Shown in pieces: positions 12,344 through 22,495 of a stretch of DNA of 64,000 nt. Each line of letters starts with the position of its first letter. Position 1 is the first letter of the stretch. The notes under the pieces were generated by a model. The model had not been told where the DNA came from, ran no database searches, and was given only the letters and a program-made list of their open reading frames with translations. The translations under genes were made by a program, and so were the position numbers. Origin of the DNA: Rhynochetos jubatus (lineage: Eukaryota > Chordata > Aves > Eurypygiformes > Rhynochetidae); assembly GCA_027574665.1 (NCBI GenBank), contig CM050668.1, positions 2,114,001 to 2,178,000 on the forward strand, given 5' to 3'.

Positions 12344-12942
12344 TCTGAAGTATACATACAACATAAACCTGAAAATAGACAGAACCCTTGCAAGTTATCC
12401 TGAGACATTTCTATCAGGACTTCAAACAGCTAACTGAGAAGGCAACACAAAAGTGTTCAGGAGTGACAGAAACCATTCTGAGGGTCTTCACTAATAGCAT
12501 TTACATAGAAGGTTAAGGAAATAGGCTTAACATTCTCCTCCAATCTGTGGTGGCAGAAGCATTTTATGGTTAATGGTTTAAAGCCTTGGACCCCACAGCC
12601 ACAGGGGCTCTGGACATCCAACACCCTGTGAGGCTGTTAGGTCCCCAGCACTCCTCAGGGGAGCAGGAGGTCAGCACCACACTCAGCTCGTCCCCTTTTA
12701 CAGCACTGGGACGGGGAAGATTGAGAGTTTGGCACCCCTTGCAGTTATTCTCAAGGGCTCAGTGAGGACAACGCGACTCAATCACTGGGCACGTCTCTGG
12801 TCTGTGCTCACAAGGACCAACTTCACACCACAGCTCGTGTGCAGCCTGAAGGCTTGATCAGCCACAGAACAAACCCGTAATGTACTGTGAGATCAGAAGA
12901 TACTAATCCATTTTTCATGGTAACAAGGATGAGGTGAGCTGC

Positions 12943-12955
12943 TTTTTTTTTTTTT
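12943..12955. repeat. Poly-T tract (13 T)
   Basis: Thirteen consecutive T in unique DNA, with no sign of an associated element. Confidence 0.8.
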
Positions 12956-15149
12956 AATGCCTATGCCACTGCCTTTCCAGTGTTTGTTTTTCAAAGACCA
13001 AGGTCAATGAACCACGTTAGTTCCCCCGCTGCTTCCTAGGCACAGCTCCACTGCCTGACAACTTCTCATCCTGGCTGACCAAAATCAAACCAAGGACTGT
13101 TTCTCTCCCTCCCCCAGATTTTTGGGAATATATGACACAGACAAGCTTCTACTCTTCAGAGTCCCAATCCTGCTCAACCCCACAAGCTCACCCCAAACTA
13201 AATCCATAAGGGCTGATAGAATCAAGGGATGACTCCAGAAGTCAATTAGCCTTCAAAATCCATTTTAAAAACAAAACAAAGGCAAGAAATAGACACACAA
13301 TGGATCTAAAGTACCTGATAATGCATCATAATAAAATAAGTAGATTATTTTCTTCTACACTCAACATATTTACACAATTGAACAACAGTGAGACACACAC
13401 ACCCCCCTTAACCAGTGTAAATGGGTGGGGGAGAGGAAGAGGGAAGGCAGGCTGCAGGGATGCTGGAAATGAGCACCTAGCTTCTCCAGTGAGAAATCCA
13501 TGCATGCAATGCAACAGCACTCAGCTCCTCCTCTTTCTTTCTTCCTTACGACTGCATATGCCTTGCAGTTGGTGCTCATTTAAGAATTACTGCTCTGTAA
13601 ACACGAAAGGGCTTGCAGGATTGTTCCAGCTTTACATATTTCTAGCAAGTATTTTCCCCTCTCATGCAAAGTCTTATCTCCTCCAGCTCAGAGAACTGCC
13701 AGTTGCAATATAAAATTCGCTTTTTTCCCCAGAAAAGCAAAAAGATAGTGCTGCTATTTTCTGCTGTTATTTTTTTGTGTTTTGTTGGGGTTTTTTTGTT
13801 TTTAATTATTATTAAAGAAGCCCATTCCCTCAGCTTTAGCTAGCTAATTTTCCTGCAGAAACAGTACACTTCTTTTATGTGTTAATTTTTCTTCCTCTAT
13901 TTGCACTACACAGCATGTAGTGACATGTCAGGCATTGAAGAACAAGCTTCTTCCACTTTCTTCTGAGATGACAAATACTCCTGGTGCAGAAGACCCTAAT
14001 GCATCTGTGAATTCAGCTATATTTGTACATTTTGCAGGAAGAGGCTTCTTCTAATGACGCAATTTTCACTAATATAATTCAGTTCATCTTGTGTTAACCT
14101 TTTTTGGTTTTTTTTCATACAGGGAAGTGTCTTGCAAAGAGCTTCTCATCCAAACCGTGACCCATGCTTTCCAGTAAGAGGTTGGTCAGCCAAGTTCTCA
14201 CGTGTTTTGTTTCAGAAACTCAAGATGTGCTGTTTGGAAAAAGAGGTGGTCTGGTTCTAAAATATCCGTCTAGGAAGTAATTTGTTTTATCAGAGCTGTT
14301 CAAGCGAAACACATGGAAAATTCCCAGAAAACAGGAGAGTTGGTGCCTGCCAGCAACTCCAGAAATAACCAAAGACGGGCCCCGTTGGCATGGCACGGCC
14401 ATTTGTATATAACAAAGCCACAAAAATAGCAAGTCAAGGTGAAGAGAGAAGCCTGAAGTCTGGAAAGCAACAGCAAACATCTCACAAACTGCTTTAACCC
14501 TGGCCCACTATAAACAATTCCAGCAAGCGCACGATTCACCCTTTAGTCAGACAAGGGCTCCAGATTTCCGTCCTGCACATCGCAGACTCAGCCCACTCAG
14601 CAAAAAGATCTCAATTCAGAAGTTCTTAACAAATAACCCCATAATTAACCTCATCCCCCAAATCTCAGATCCACTTTCAAGATATGACATCTGCCCCCTT
14701 CTGTCCGATGTAAAAAATAACATCAGGAGCTTCAGCACTGCACTCAAACTGGAAAAAAAAAGTAACACCCCAAAAAAATCCCAGGCTTGCTTTTTTTCCC
14801 TTTCCTGAACTATCTCCTACTTGTCCAAACCTAAAATTCTCCAGCTATGCATGCACACACTCGAGTTACCTTGAGTACCGGTGGGAATGCTCCCGAAAAC
14901 ACCCTGTACAGCAGTCGCCCTGCCTAAGAAAAGAATCTCACGCAGTCAGAGCAAGCAGGTTTGACAGGACTCTGCGGGGCTCTTTCAGCTTTTTTTCCAT
15001 GGCTTCCCCCAGGAAGGCTGTGCTGCCCTTGCAGTCTCTCCCTGGCATTGCTGCCACCTGCTCCAGCTCCTCGGCAGCCCCCCTCGCCCCATCTCTGGTG
15101 TTGCAGGAGGCTTTTTGGAACTGGAGTGTGAAGCCAACTTGGTTTCCCC

Positions 15150-15425
15150 ATGCCACAGTTTGCGAAGTATTAACACTCGCCTTCGGTTGCTTCCCCTCTA
15201 TGCTGCTGACAACTGTTAATTTTGTCACATCAGCCACTTTTGTAAATTTAACTTTGCTCTTCTGCTCTAACCATTGTAGCTCGACAATAAATCAACGGTC
15301 TGGAGGCTTCGCATGGAACGCAGAGGCCTTTATGGTGCATGTGAAGATGGGAGTCTTTACATTTTTGAGTAGGACTTTGTCACATTCATGAGAGGTAATA
15401 AAAAAATTTACATTTTGACTTTCAG
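15150..15425. promoter_or_regulatory. Possible conserved non-coding block
   Basis: Unique sequence here keeps CpGs inside an otherwise AT-leaning context (GAAGTATTAACACTCGCC, GTAGCTCGACAATAAATC, ACGGTCTGGAGGCTTCGC). CTGTTAATTTTG and GACAATAAATCAA supply homeodomain and SOX-like cores. It lies about 1.7 kb upstream of the CpG island. No protein-like frame is recognised. Confidence 0.33.
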
Positions 15426-16019
15426 GAAGAAAATGTGGTGGTGGTGGAAAAATACTGTTCTTGTAGCTTGCTCAGGACGTGTGGCATGCCTCAGAGCTCA
15501 CCAAGAAGGTCATATTGGACTTCTGAGCCATCACCTCAGCTCTGCCAGGCAAAAAACGGTTTGCCACTTTCCCTAGGGATGCTAGGAGCAGACCTTGCAG
15601 GTAATGCCAAATTTAACTAGAAGATCTTCCTGCTATGTCTCTTTTTATACATCCCCTGCACATGGAGGACAGCAGACCTTGCGCTCTGAGGCACAGCCTG
15701 CGCACGCACGCTGACCATCCAAGCAGGGAAGCACCCCATCCCGTGGGATCCCACAAGCTTACCGCGACGCTTCTTGTCGCACACACACGGACACCTCCTT
15801 ACAGGGAGGCAGGACAGAGCATTCCTGTACCTGCTCCAGCAGCACCAGGGCCCAAGGCTGGCATCCATCTGTGCGTTAGGCAGCATTTCCTTTGAACTCC
15901 TCACAGGAGCCATGTCAGAGAGTCTTGGCATCCCAAAGGGCACACAATTCCCTGCATTACGCTATGACAGCCAAAGGGAGCAGGGCCCGCTCACAGATGG
16001 TGGCAAGGCCCTTAAACGC

Positions 16020-16345
16020 ACTGGTTGCACGGAGGAGCACACACAGCCAGCACAGACGGACGGACAACCTCTATCGGCAACGGTTTGAGAGAGCTCCAGT
16101 GGAGGGATGAAAATAACACAGCAGAAGCCTCTCCCCAGTCACCAGCTCGTGTAAAATGGGGCAGCTGGTTCCTTGCTCCCGCTAAAAGGAGTCTAAATGT
16201 GTGTTCAGGTGCAGCGCTCCAAGTGAGCGGGGACTGGCTGCACGAACGCTCCCCACGGCTAGGGCTGGCTGCCGCCAAGAGCGACATAGCCCCGGCACTG
16301 CCGCCGTGCCAGAAGAGCCGTCACGAGGCCCGAGATGGCCAGGTG
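16020..16345. other. Minor CpG cluster upstream of the main island
   Basis: CpGs are denser here than in the flanks (CACGAACGCTCCCCACGG, CTGCCGCCAAGAGCGAC, CCGCCGTGCC, GTCACGAGGCCCGAGATGG), though the stretch falls short of a clear island. No core promoter element stands out. It may be an outlying part of the regulatory region around the main island. Confidence 0.35.
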
Positions 16346-16689
16346 GGGAGGGCAGGGGGCCTGGAGCAGGCCAGGACAAATGTTTACGTGTCTAAAAATC
16401 CTCCTTCTGCAGACAGTCTTTTGGGGAGGGTCTCCCATAAAAGGAAACCTGCCTTTTAGAAGTCGCAGTGGATGATCCAAACCCAACGTTTTCCGCAGAT
16501 TATCTCTTCCTGTCGATTCCCTTCTGGACCTGGCTCGCAGCCTCGCAAATGCCAAGGGTCCTTGCAGCGTGCACAGGCAATCTGTCCTTTAATGAACTCT
16601 GCCAGCTCATGCTAAAGATGTAGAGTGTACCTTGGAGCGAGGCAGGGGGAAAAGAGGCAGCGGCCTCCTTTTGCCCTGTGGATGATAAC

Positions 16690-17120
16690 CTCACATGCAT
16701 ATTATTTCCCACCATAATCCTACTGTTTTTAATTAGCGCACTGCAAAAGGAAGAAGCACCACATCTCCAAGGGGAAAAGGAGGAGGGAAGGGGGGGTGGG
16801 AAGAAATCAGCACAGAGGATTCTGTCCAACTTTTCCAAAAGCTTAATAGATTTTTAAATGGGGTTATTAACACCAACTATGAATTATTTTAGGGAGCTAA
16901 TTATAAAAAACAAAACCCAGTTAATTAAGTTTCCTGAACTTGCCTTGACACAGGTGAAACAAGATCTCTAAATGCAAGAGGATTGAAAAGCGAATCACTT
17001 CAAACAAAGAATCAATGAGTATTATTGCAGAACCAATTGAACAATTACTTCTTTAATTGTTGGCACCCTGCTACCTTCACTTAACAACAGAATGGATCAG
17101 CAGAGTTACTTAACCTCCTC
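16690..17120. promoter_or_regulatory. Enhancer-like AT-rich block next to the CpG island
   Basis: This block is rich in developmental transcription-factor cores. It has homeodomain sites GCTAATTATA (near 16897), GTTAATTAAG (near 16920) and TTTAATTG (near 17052). It also has SOX-like AACAAAG (near 17003) and GAACAATTA (near 17039). It is simple-repeat free and ends about 30 bp before the CpG island starts. That layout fits a proximal enhancer for the putative promoter. Conservation was not testable, so the call rests on composition and motif density. Confidence 0.4.
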
Positions 17121-17283
17121 CAGTAACTAAAAAGTACCCTGTGAAAGCCAGCCCAGGCTGCGGCACCCATCAGTCCGCCGCGGGGGTGCAGGGCACGGTG
17201 CCCCCCGAGCCCTCCGGACCTGCTCGCTCACCAGGAGCCACGGGGTTCCATCCCAGCCGGGATCACGGAGCTCGTCCTGCCCC

Positions 17284-17294
17284 ACAAGGTAAGT
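17284..17294 (+). other. Strong splice-donor-like sequence in the CpG island
   Basis: ACAAG|GTAAGT matches the vertebrate 5' splice-site consensus from -2 to +6. It lies about 140 bp inside the island, where a first-exon donor would be expected. Such matches also occur by chance every few kilobases. Confidence 0.3.
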
Positions 17295-17595
17295 TTTTCG
17301 GAGGATGTGCCTTCCCAGCAGCAGCCGATGTGCAGGGACACGGCGTGGCTGAGCCGGACTCGGGATCCACCCCCCACCCCGGAGTCGCAGGGGGATGCAG
17401 ACACGATGCTCCGGCTGAAGCTAGAGACACGCACCCCTTCAAGCAGCCTTGGAAATCCCAGCCTGGATGCGCACCGGGAGAGCCCGGCGAACGAGGACCG
17501 CCGAGCCCGGCGGGGGGAGCGGTCGCGGTGCCGCGGGCAGAGCGCCGGCCGTCCGCCAGCCTGAGAGGGACTCCCGCCCCCCGCCTGCAGAGCCC

Positions 17596-17604
17596 CCCCG
17601 CCCC
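17596..17604 (-). promoter_or_regulatory. Sp1/KLF GC box
   Basis: CCCCGCCCC is the exact reverse complement of the Sp1 consensus GGGGCGGGG. It lies in the densest CpG part of the island, next to another C-rich GC box at 17573-17585. Such boxes commonly drive TATA-less promoters. Binding is inferred from sequence only. Confidence 0.5.
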
Positions 17605-17650
17605 GAACGGAATGCGACGAGAGCCGAAAATCAGCCCAAGGGAAGATGGC

Positions 17651-17668
17651 AGAGCGCCCTCTCATGTT
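17651..17668 (-). promoter_or_regulatory. CTCF-like core motif in the CpG island
   Basis: On the minus strand the sequence reads ACATGAGAGGGCGCTCT. Aligned to the CTCF core CCASYAGRKGGCRS it matches 11 of 14 positions, including the invariant AG and GGC. It lies directly after the YY1-like AAGATGGC. CTCF often binds at CpG islands, but a motif of this quality needs occupancy data. Confidence 0.35.
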
Positions 17669-17932
17669 GTCAGAGGGGGGAGAAGCGAGCGGAGAAGGGG
17701 TTGTGCTGCCGGCAGGCAGGCTGGGTGCTCCCGGGGTGGGCAGGGGGGGGCAGCGTCTGGCACAGGCTGGCAGCATCCCTTCTGCATCCTGGGGATCACC
17801 GCGCCTGCCCCTCCTGCTCTGGATGGCGGGGCGCTGTGCCTCGCCCCCCCGCCAAGGCGGGGTGAGCATGTTACAGGCTCCAAAGAAACTACAGACAGTG
17901 TAACACACCCCCCACCCCCAAAAAAAACCCAA

Positions 17933-17943
17933 TGCAGGTAAGA
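17933..17943 (+). other. Second strong splice-donor-like sequence, downstream edge of the island
   Basis: TGCAG|GTAAGA lies just past the 3' edge of the island on the same strand as the donor at 17289. Two strong donors in one orientation raise the chance of a real first exon, but this is not proof. Confidence 0.28.
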
Positions 17944-19079
17944 GGGGTCCTGGAGGAGCCTCCCGCTCCACGCAGGCAGCTCCACCTCATGCAGATCGGG
18001 CCACGTGTTTCCGAAATCCCCATCCAGGCACATGTGCGCCATGGGGCAACTTTAAGCTCCACGAAGGGGTGGGGGTGCCCCTTGGCTACGCTGCCCCCCC
18101 GGTCAGACCCTCCAGCCACAGCAATAACAGAAAAGGGCTGTTGAAGGAGCCAATACAGCACTGAAAATACAGTGGGAACCTGGTCTGTCGGCAGCTCCCG
18201 CCGGAAACTAGGCTTGCTGGTTTTGGAGAATAAACAAGGTTTGGCAATGAAGGTAGCAAAAATGGAATGCTGTTTCCTTTAGGTTAAAAAAATCCCATTT
18301 TAGTACGCAGGAGCTAGTATTTCTTGGCTCAAAACACAGAACAGCTAGTAGGAAGGCAGTCTGCACAGGGCGCTTGTTCGGTGCTACCAAATCAACCTGA
18401 GGTTGGGAGATGGGGTGTCAAAACCCAGGACCCGCAGAGGTGAGCGTGGGAGGTGCTCGTTGCCCACAGAAGCTGTTTCAGGCATATAACGCTTTACCCT
18501 TAGGTAGCACTTTTCACCTCACGTGACTCTCTAAAGTCCATCACAGATGTGGAAGTGCCATCGCTCCCGTATATTAACAAACACGGCATCTCAACCCACA
18601 AGGCAAGAAGGGATGGCAGATGCAATAACCCCCTGGCAGCGGGAAGACAGAACACACAGCAAGTGGCATATATTTTATGAAATAAACAGAGGGGAAGAGT
18701 GTATATTGCTTTACCTACATACGTAGGCTAACATCCCACCCCCCCCAAATTAAGGCAAAATAACCCAACAAGTAAAAACCAGTTGCTCAGGGGTCACCAA
18801 CAGCTCGTTCACAAACGTTCGACTTGATGCCAAAGAAAAACAGAAAGCTGAAAATCAGGTGGCTTGGTCTGGCAGCACAGAAGCAGCTGCCTGATCCACA
18901 ACCCACTAAAGCAAGTGAGAATGGGCTTGCAACGGGCTCAAGAGCCCCAGCAGCAACATTAAGAAGTGGATATTACATATTTGAGATCCTCCTCAAAGCC
19001 TTCAGCAGCAACTCCGTACAGTGGTATTTTGATTTTCCTTTGCTAACACTTTATATGGAATAGCTCCTATTTCACCCAT
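17944..19079. other. Gene-free DNA downstream of the CpG island
   Basis: CpG density falls away within 200 bp of the island edge. The MIR fossil at 18500-18665 is the only repeat recognised. If the island is a promoter on the plus strand, this stretch would be the start of intron 1. Confidence 0.45.
18500..18665 (-). mobile_element. MIR-type SINE fossil, 3' part
   Basis: GGTAGCACTTTTCACCTCACGTGACTCTCTAAAG resembles the reverse complement of the amniote MIR 3' region (TAGCACCTTTCATC ... ATCTCAAAGCGCTTTAC). ACACACAGCAAGTGGCA near 18650 matches the CACACAGC.AGTGGCA of the core. Highly diverged. Confidence 0.42.
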
Positions 19080-19560
19080 TGAAATTCAAGTTTTAGTTTT
19101 CTAAAAGGTCTACATTTAAAAATCTTGCACAATGGCACGCACGACAAGAATCACATTTCATATGTGGTGCCAATAGCCAGAAATCAGACCAGAAACATTA
19201 TATTTGAACTTTAAAAGCAGAAGCAATTAAAAAAAATAAAGACCTGTTCCCCTCATGTGCTGTTTACTTATATGAAAAAAAAATCCCAGTTCTGGCAATC
19301 ATCTCATTTAAAAGCACCTTTCCAGCAAGCTGTCCGTCTTTAGCAGACCATTTGATTTTACAAGCATAAAAGCACAGTTTTTAATAGGAATCAATTATCC
19401 ACTGTCGAGATTAACCTTTCTAGAATCATGATTTGAGAGGACAGCAAAGAACACCCAAAACTATCATGATTGCTAGTGGACACTTGATTTTACACATTCA
19501 CTGCTTGTACTTTTAGTTGAAACCCAGACTTCTCACTCTTGTTACCGATACTTAGCGACA
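19080..19560. promoter_or_regulatory. Enhancer-like AT-rich block
   Basis: The block is unique, AT-rich and carries repeated TCATGATT/AATCATGA-type cores (near 19425 and 19464), AATCAATTATCC (near 19391) and GTCGAGATTAACC. It lacks simple repeats apart from short A runs. It lies 1.2 kb past the CpG island. Conservation across birds would decide. Confidence 0.35.
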
Positions 19561-21079
19561 GTCTTGAAGCACTCCATTTTGTCACTAAAGGGGTGCCGAG
19601 GGAAGCTGCGGGACAGCCCTGTTAGGGTGATGCTGAGCGGTCCTCCAAACTGGGCTGCCTGGTGTAGTCAGTCACTGCAGCGATGCTGCGCAGCCGGTTT
19701 ATGTTGTTCGGCACTGATGAAGAGTGGCAGTGGAAAGAGGAGCAGAGGTGGTTTGTAGATGAGCTTATTTTCACTAGTGTTGGGCAAAAACAAAACCACC
19801 CTTCACCAGTGATGTTATTAAGCTCTTGTCAACCTACAAGCACTTCCCAGCGCGCGCTGCTGCACCTTTGTGTACTTTAAGAAGGGGGGGAAATCATTCA
19901 AAACTGGCAGCCCAGCGCAACGGGCGCTGCACGTCCCCCGCCCTTCCATTCTTTACCGTGCCAATTAATCTGAACCCGACTGTCACCGTGACACCCATCG
20001 GAGTCTCTCAGATCCAGAAATAAACTGATCAAATATGCAATAAGCGGTCAAGCAGTGTCCCCCACAGGCAAAGAGAGATTGGACTCTCTGTTTATAAGCG
20101 ATGCTCAGCAGCCAAGATGCTCTCTCCTCTCTCAGATCCGAGAGAAGGGGGATTCTCTTCGCCTTCACAATGTAACAATAACCGAATTCAGTTTAAGAAA
20201 ACACACTACATTAAGTAAGAGATCTAATGGTAGTATACTTGTCCATTTTTTAAATTAAATGATGTTCATTAAAGGAACATCACCTCCCCATAATTAATTT
20301 TGCTTTGAGAAGGAAAGGAAAAAGCTACAGACAATTAATGTACCATGCAAGCTCTAGTAGATGCTCCATATATTTTTCTCCCTACGACCACCCCTCCTCC
20401 ATAATGGCATCTCTGCTCATCTCCCACTTCTCAGAGCAAGGACTGAGTTTTTGGCAGGAAAACTGCATAATAACACGCAGCAAACCCCCGTCTGTTCCCC
20501 CAGCCTGACAGTTTTTCAACAGGGTTACACTTTTGTGTATCGATATGTGCAATCATATTCCCCACTCCCCAAGTTACAGAGATCCAAGAAAACGTGTCAC
20601 TGTTGAAGACACCCAGACAATGAAATCAATGGGATGGTGATGAGTCTTTACAGAGTAACATTCCTCCTGCACCCAGATGAATAAAGAGTATTTGGGTTGC
20701 AGCAGCGTGCAAGCAAGGTGGCAGGGAAGAGGGCACGTTTCGTTTGTTTTTTCTATCAATGTGTGCATTTTTCCTGAAGATTTAAGCCTGACAGAAAGAA
20801 CAAGAGCACATGGCTGATGAGCCAAAAATGGGAAAGTAATCACAAATAAAATAAGATTATTCTTTGGCTGTGAATCAGTAGATAGCACTTCCTACAGGCC
20901 AGCATGCACAAGACAGTGACACATGTAAGGTCGTAGAGTGATAAAATCAATAATTCCCCAAGCAGGGAAGAAGAGCCTAGTGGTTTCAGCAAATGACACA
21001 AATTAGCCCTCTCTCCACAGCTGCATGCAGCTCTTTTGGAAGTCTTCAAGAATGAAACCCTCCTCACCCCAGGAAGGTA

Positions 21080-21155
21080 ACAGAATCTGTCCCTGTGCCT
21101 CTTCGCCCCTCTGTTTATAAAGACAGGGATAAGGATGCAAGTCGGAGGTGTTTGC
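21080..21155 (+). mobile_element. MIR-type SINE fragment
   Basis: CTGTCCCTGTGCCTCTTCGCCCCTCTGTTTATAAAGACAGGGATAAGGATG matches, in parts of under 20 bases, the MIR core CTCTCTGTGCCTCAGTTTCCCCATCTGTAAAATGGGGATAATAATG. Plus orientation. Confidence 0.5.
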
Positions 21156-21432
21156 TTATTTTATCAAACATCAAATTGATTGTAGCTGCTGGATAAAAGC
21201 ACTGACATTTCATAAACTGCACAGAAGAATTTTGCTGGCACAACTCCAAGTCAGTCTAGTTTGATTAAACTAACCAACTCCTCCGGAAACACCTACAGAT
21301 TTGCCACTACTTTTACAAACCCATACTTTGACTACCTCGTCTCTGAAACATACAGGTGTTAGTTAACAAACATGGCCTTGAGACTGTGTTTGAGAGTGAT
21401 TAAATCAAGTCACCTTAACCCCCTACACTTTT

Positions 21433-21552
21433 AGCTAAATTGGCATCACACTATATGGACACTGGGATGAAGAGCTAAATTGGCTTCACGCTGTATGGAG
21501 ACTGGGATGAAGGGCTAAATTGGCATCACGTTGTATGGAGACTGGGACAAAG
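21433..21552. repeat. 40-bp minisatellite, three tandem copies
   Basis: Three head-to-tail copies of a 40-bp unit beginning AGCTAAATTGGCATCAC and ending CACTGGGATGAAG lie at 21433-21472, 21473-21512 and 21513-21552. The third starts GGCTAAA and ends GACAAAG. Copies differ at only a few positions each, so the duplication is fairly recent. The 40-bp period is a multiple neither of 3 nor of a nucleosome, so a coding origin is unlikely. Copy number may vary between individuals. Confidence 0.93.
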
Positions 21553-22274
21553 GCTGTGAAGCTTAGAGAGCCCTTGTCACAACCAAGAAACGCATTTCTC
21601 GTAGCCCAGCACTGTTCCACACCACAGGCACACAGAGGACTCCCTTCAGGTGAGAAGCAGGAAGCCGTCCTACCCTACGGAGTTTAAGCTCTCACTCGTG
21701 TGTGTTATCCACGCTCAGGAGTTGGTACCAAGCTGACATGTCTCAGATATTCTTCCTTCATCACACTGTATTGCCAGCACGACAGTCCGCAGCTTGGCTG
21801 GAGGCTGGCCGGCAAGGAATGTCTCTGATCTGCTCTACTGCTGGAAGTTCTCCCCTTCATCTACTGCGTGTTAGGGCAGACAGCAGTTTGCAGCACTTAA
21901 AAAGCCAAGTGAATCCTCTTAGTCACTGACAGATCTGAAATCCTTCCCTTGGTCATGGAGTTTTTGCTGGAATTACCACTAAAACTCACCGCTGGCCTAA
22001 CTGTCCTTTCAGTTTTCCCTTCTTGGAATGCTCACCTGAGAGGCCAGGTTGTGATGGAGATGCTTAGAAAGAGGTAGTTTAACTTCTTTTAACATTTCTT
22101 CACAATTTAGCCCACTTTCTCAAACGCTGTGCCACGGCAACACCCCACTGGAGCGCAGAGGGCTTTGCCCCTTCAGGCGGAGGCAGGCCAGGCCCTTGCC
22201 CTCCCCACAAGCATGCTGAAGCCAACCCCTCCCCTTTACACACATCAAACCGGGCCTTCCCGATAGCTGCATTT

Positions 22275-22495
22275 TTGAAAAACTGTTTGTGTAATGTATG
22301 AAGACTAACTTGTATTCATGAATATTTGATTTAATATACATTTATTTCCCCTAAAGGAAGATACATTTTATTTAATACTGATTGCAGTTCTTATTACCTT
22401 CCTAAACCCAGCACACCACTCAGCATTCCAATTACGCCAGCACGCTATAGTTATGGCTGAGAAAGCACTTTCATTATAAGCTTCTGTTTTTAGAC
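22275..22495. promoter_or_regulatory. Possible conserved non-coding block
   Basis: TATTCATGAATATTTG (near 22314), GATTTAATATACATTTATTT and ATTCCAATTACGCCAGC (near 22426) give a dense run of AT-rich cores with retained CpGs. No repeat family is evident. Confidence 0.28.

Larger units (their letters stand above)
10531..15149. other. Gene-free DNA with simple A/T runs
   Basis: This stretch holds the 17-bp repeat at 11841, the A and T tracts at 12.3 and 12.9 kb and T-rich DNA at 13765-13810. A frame of 187 codons on the minus strand (11500-12063) starts at TTG and resembles no family I know. No splice-bounded exon was convincing. Confidence 0.55.
17150..17870 (+). promoter_or_regulatory. CpG island, candidate promoter and first exon of an unannotated transcript
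   Basis: I count about 60 CpG dinucleotides by eye in about 710 bp, with the peak at 17461-17640 (about 25). The surrounding DNA is strongly CpG-poor. The island contains an exact Sp1/KLF box (CCCCGCCCC, 17596-17604), a second GC box near 17573-17585, and a YY1-like AAGATGGC at 17643. The reverse complement of AGAGCGCCCTCTCATGT at 17651 resembles a CTCF core. There is no TATA box, as is usual for CpG-island promoters. Splice-donor sequences at 17289 (ACAAG|GTAAGT) and 17938 (TGCAG|GTAAGA) would fit transcription on the plus strand. Long frames run through it on both strands, but they lack convincing ATG starts and are Pro/Gly/Arg-rich, which GC-rich DNA gives by chance. It could be an alternative first exon, a lncRNA promoter or an orphan island. 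No expression evidence is available. Confidence 0.6.
19561..22274. other. Gene-free unique DNA
   Basis: It contains the 40-bp minisatellite and a MIR fragment. The AT-rich part at 20180-20320 (CATTAAAGGAACATC, ATAATTAATTTTGC) has some enhancer-like cores but is too short to call. No coding signal is visible. Confidence 0.55.

Noticed and set aside
17141-17941. Frame of 266 codons on the plus strand across the CpG island, with a 247-codon frame opposite
   Set aside because: The first codon is GTG rather than ATG. The product is Pro/Gly/Arg-rich, and both strands are open because GC-rich DNA has few stops. No family is recognisable.
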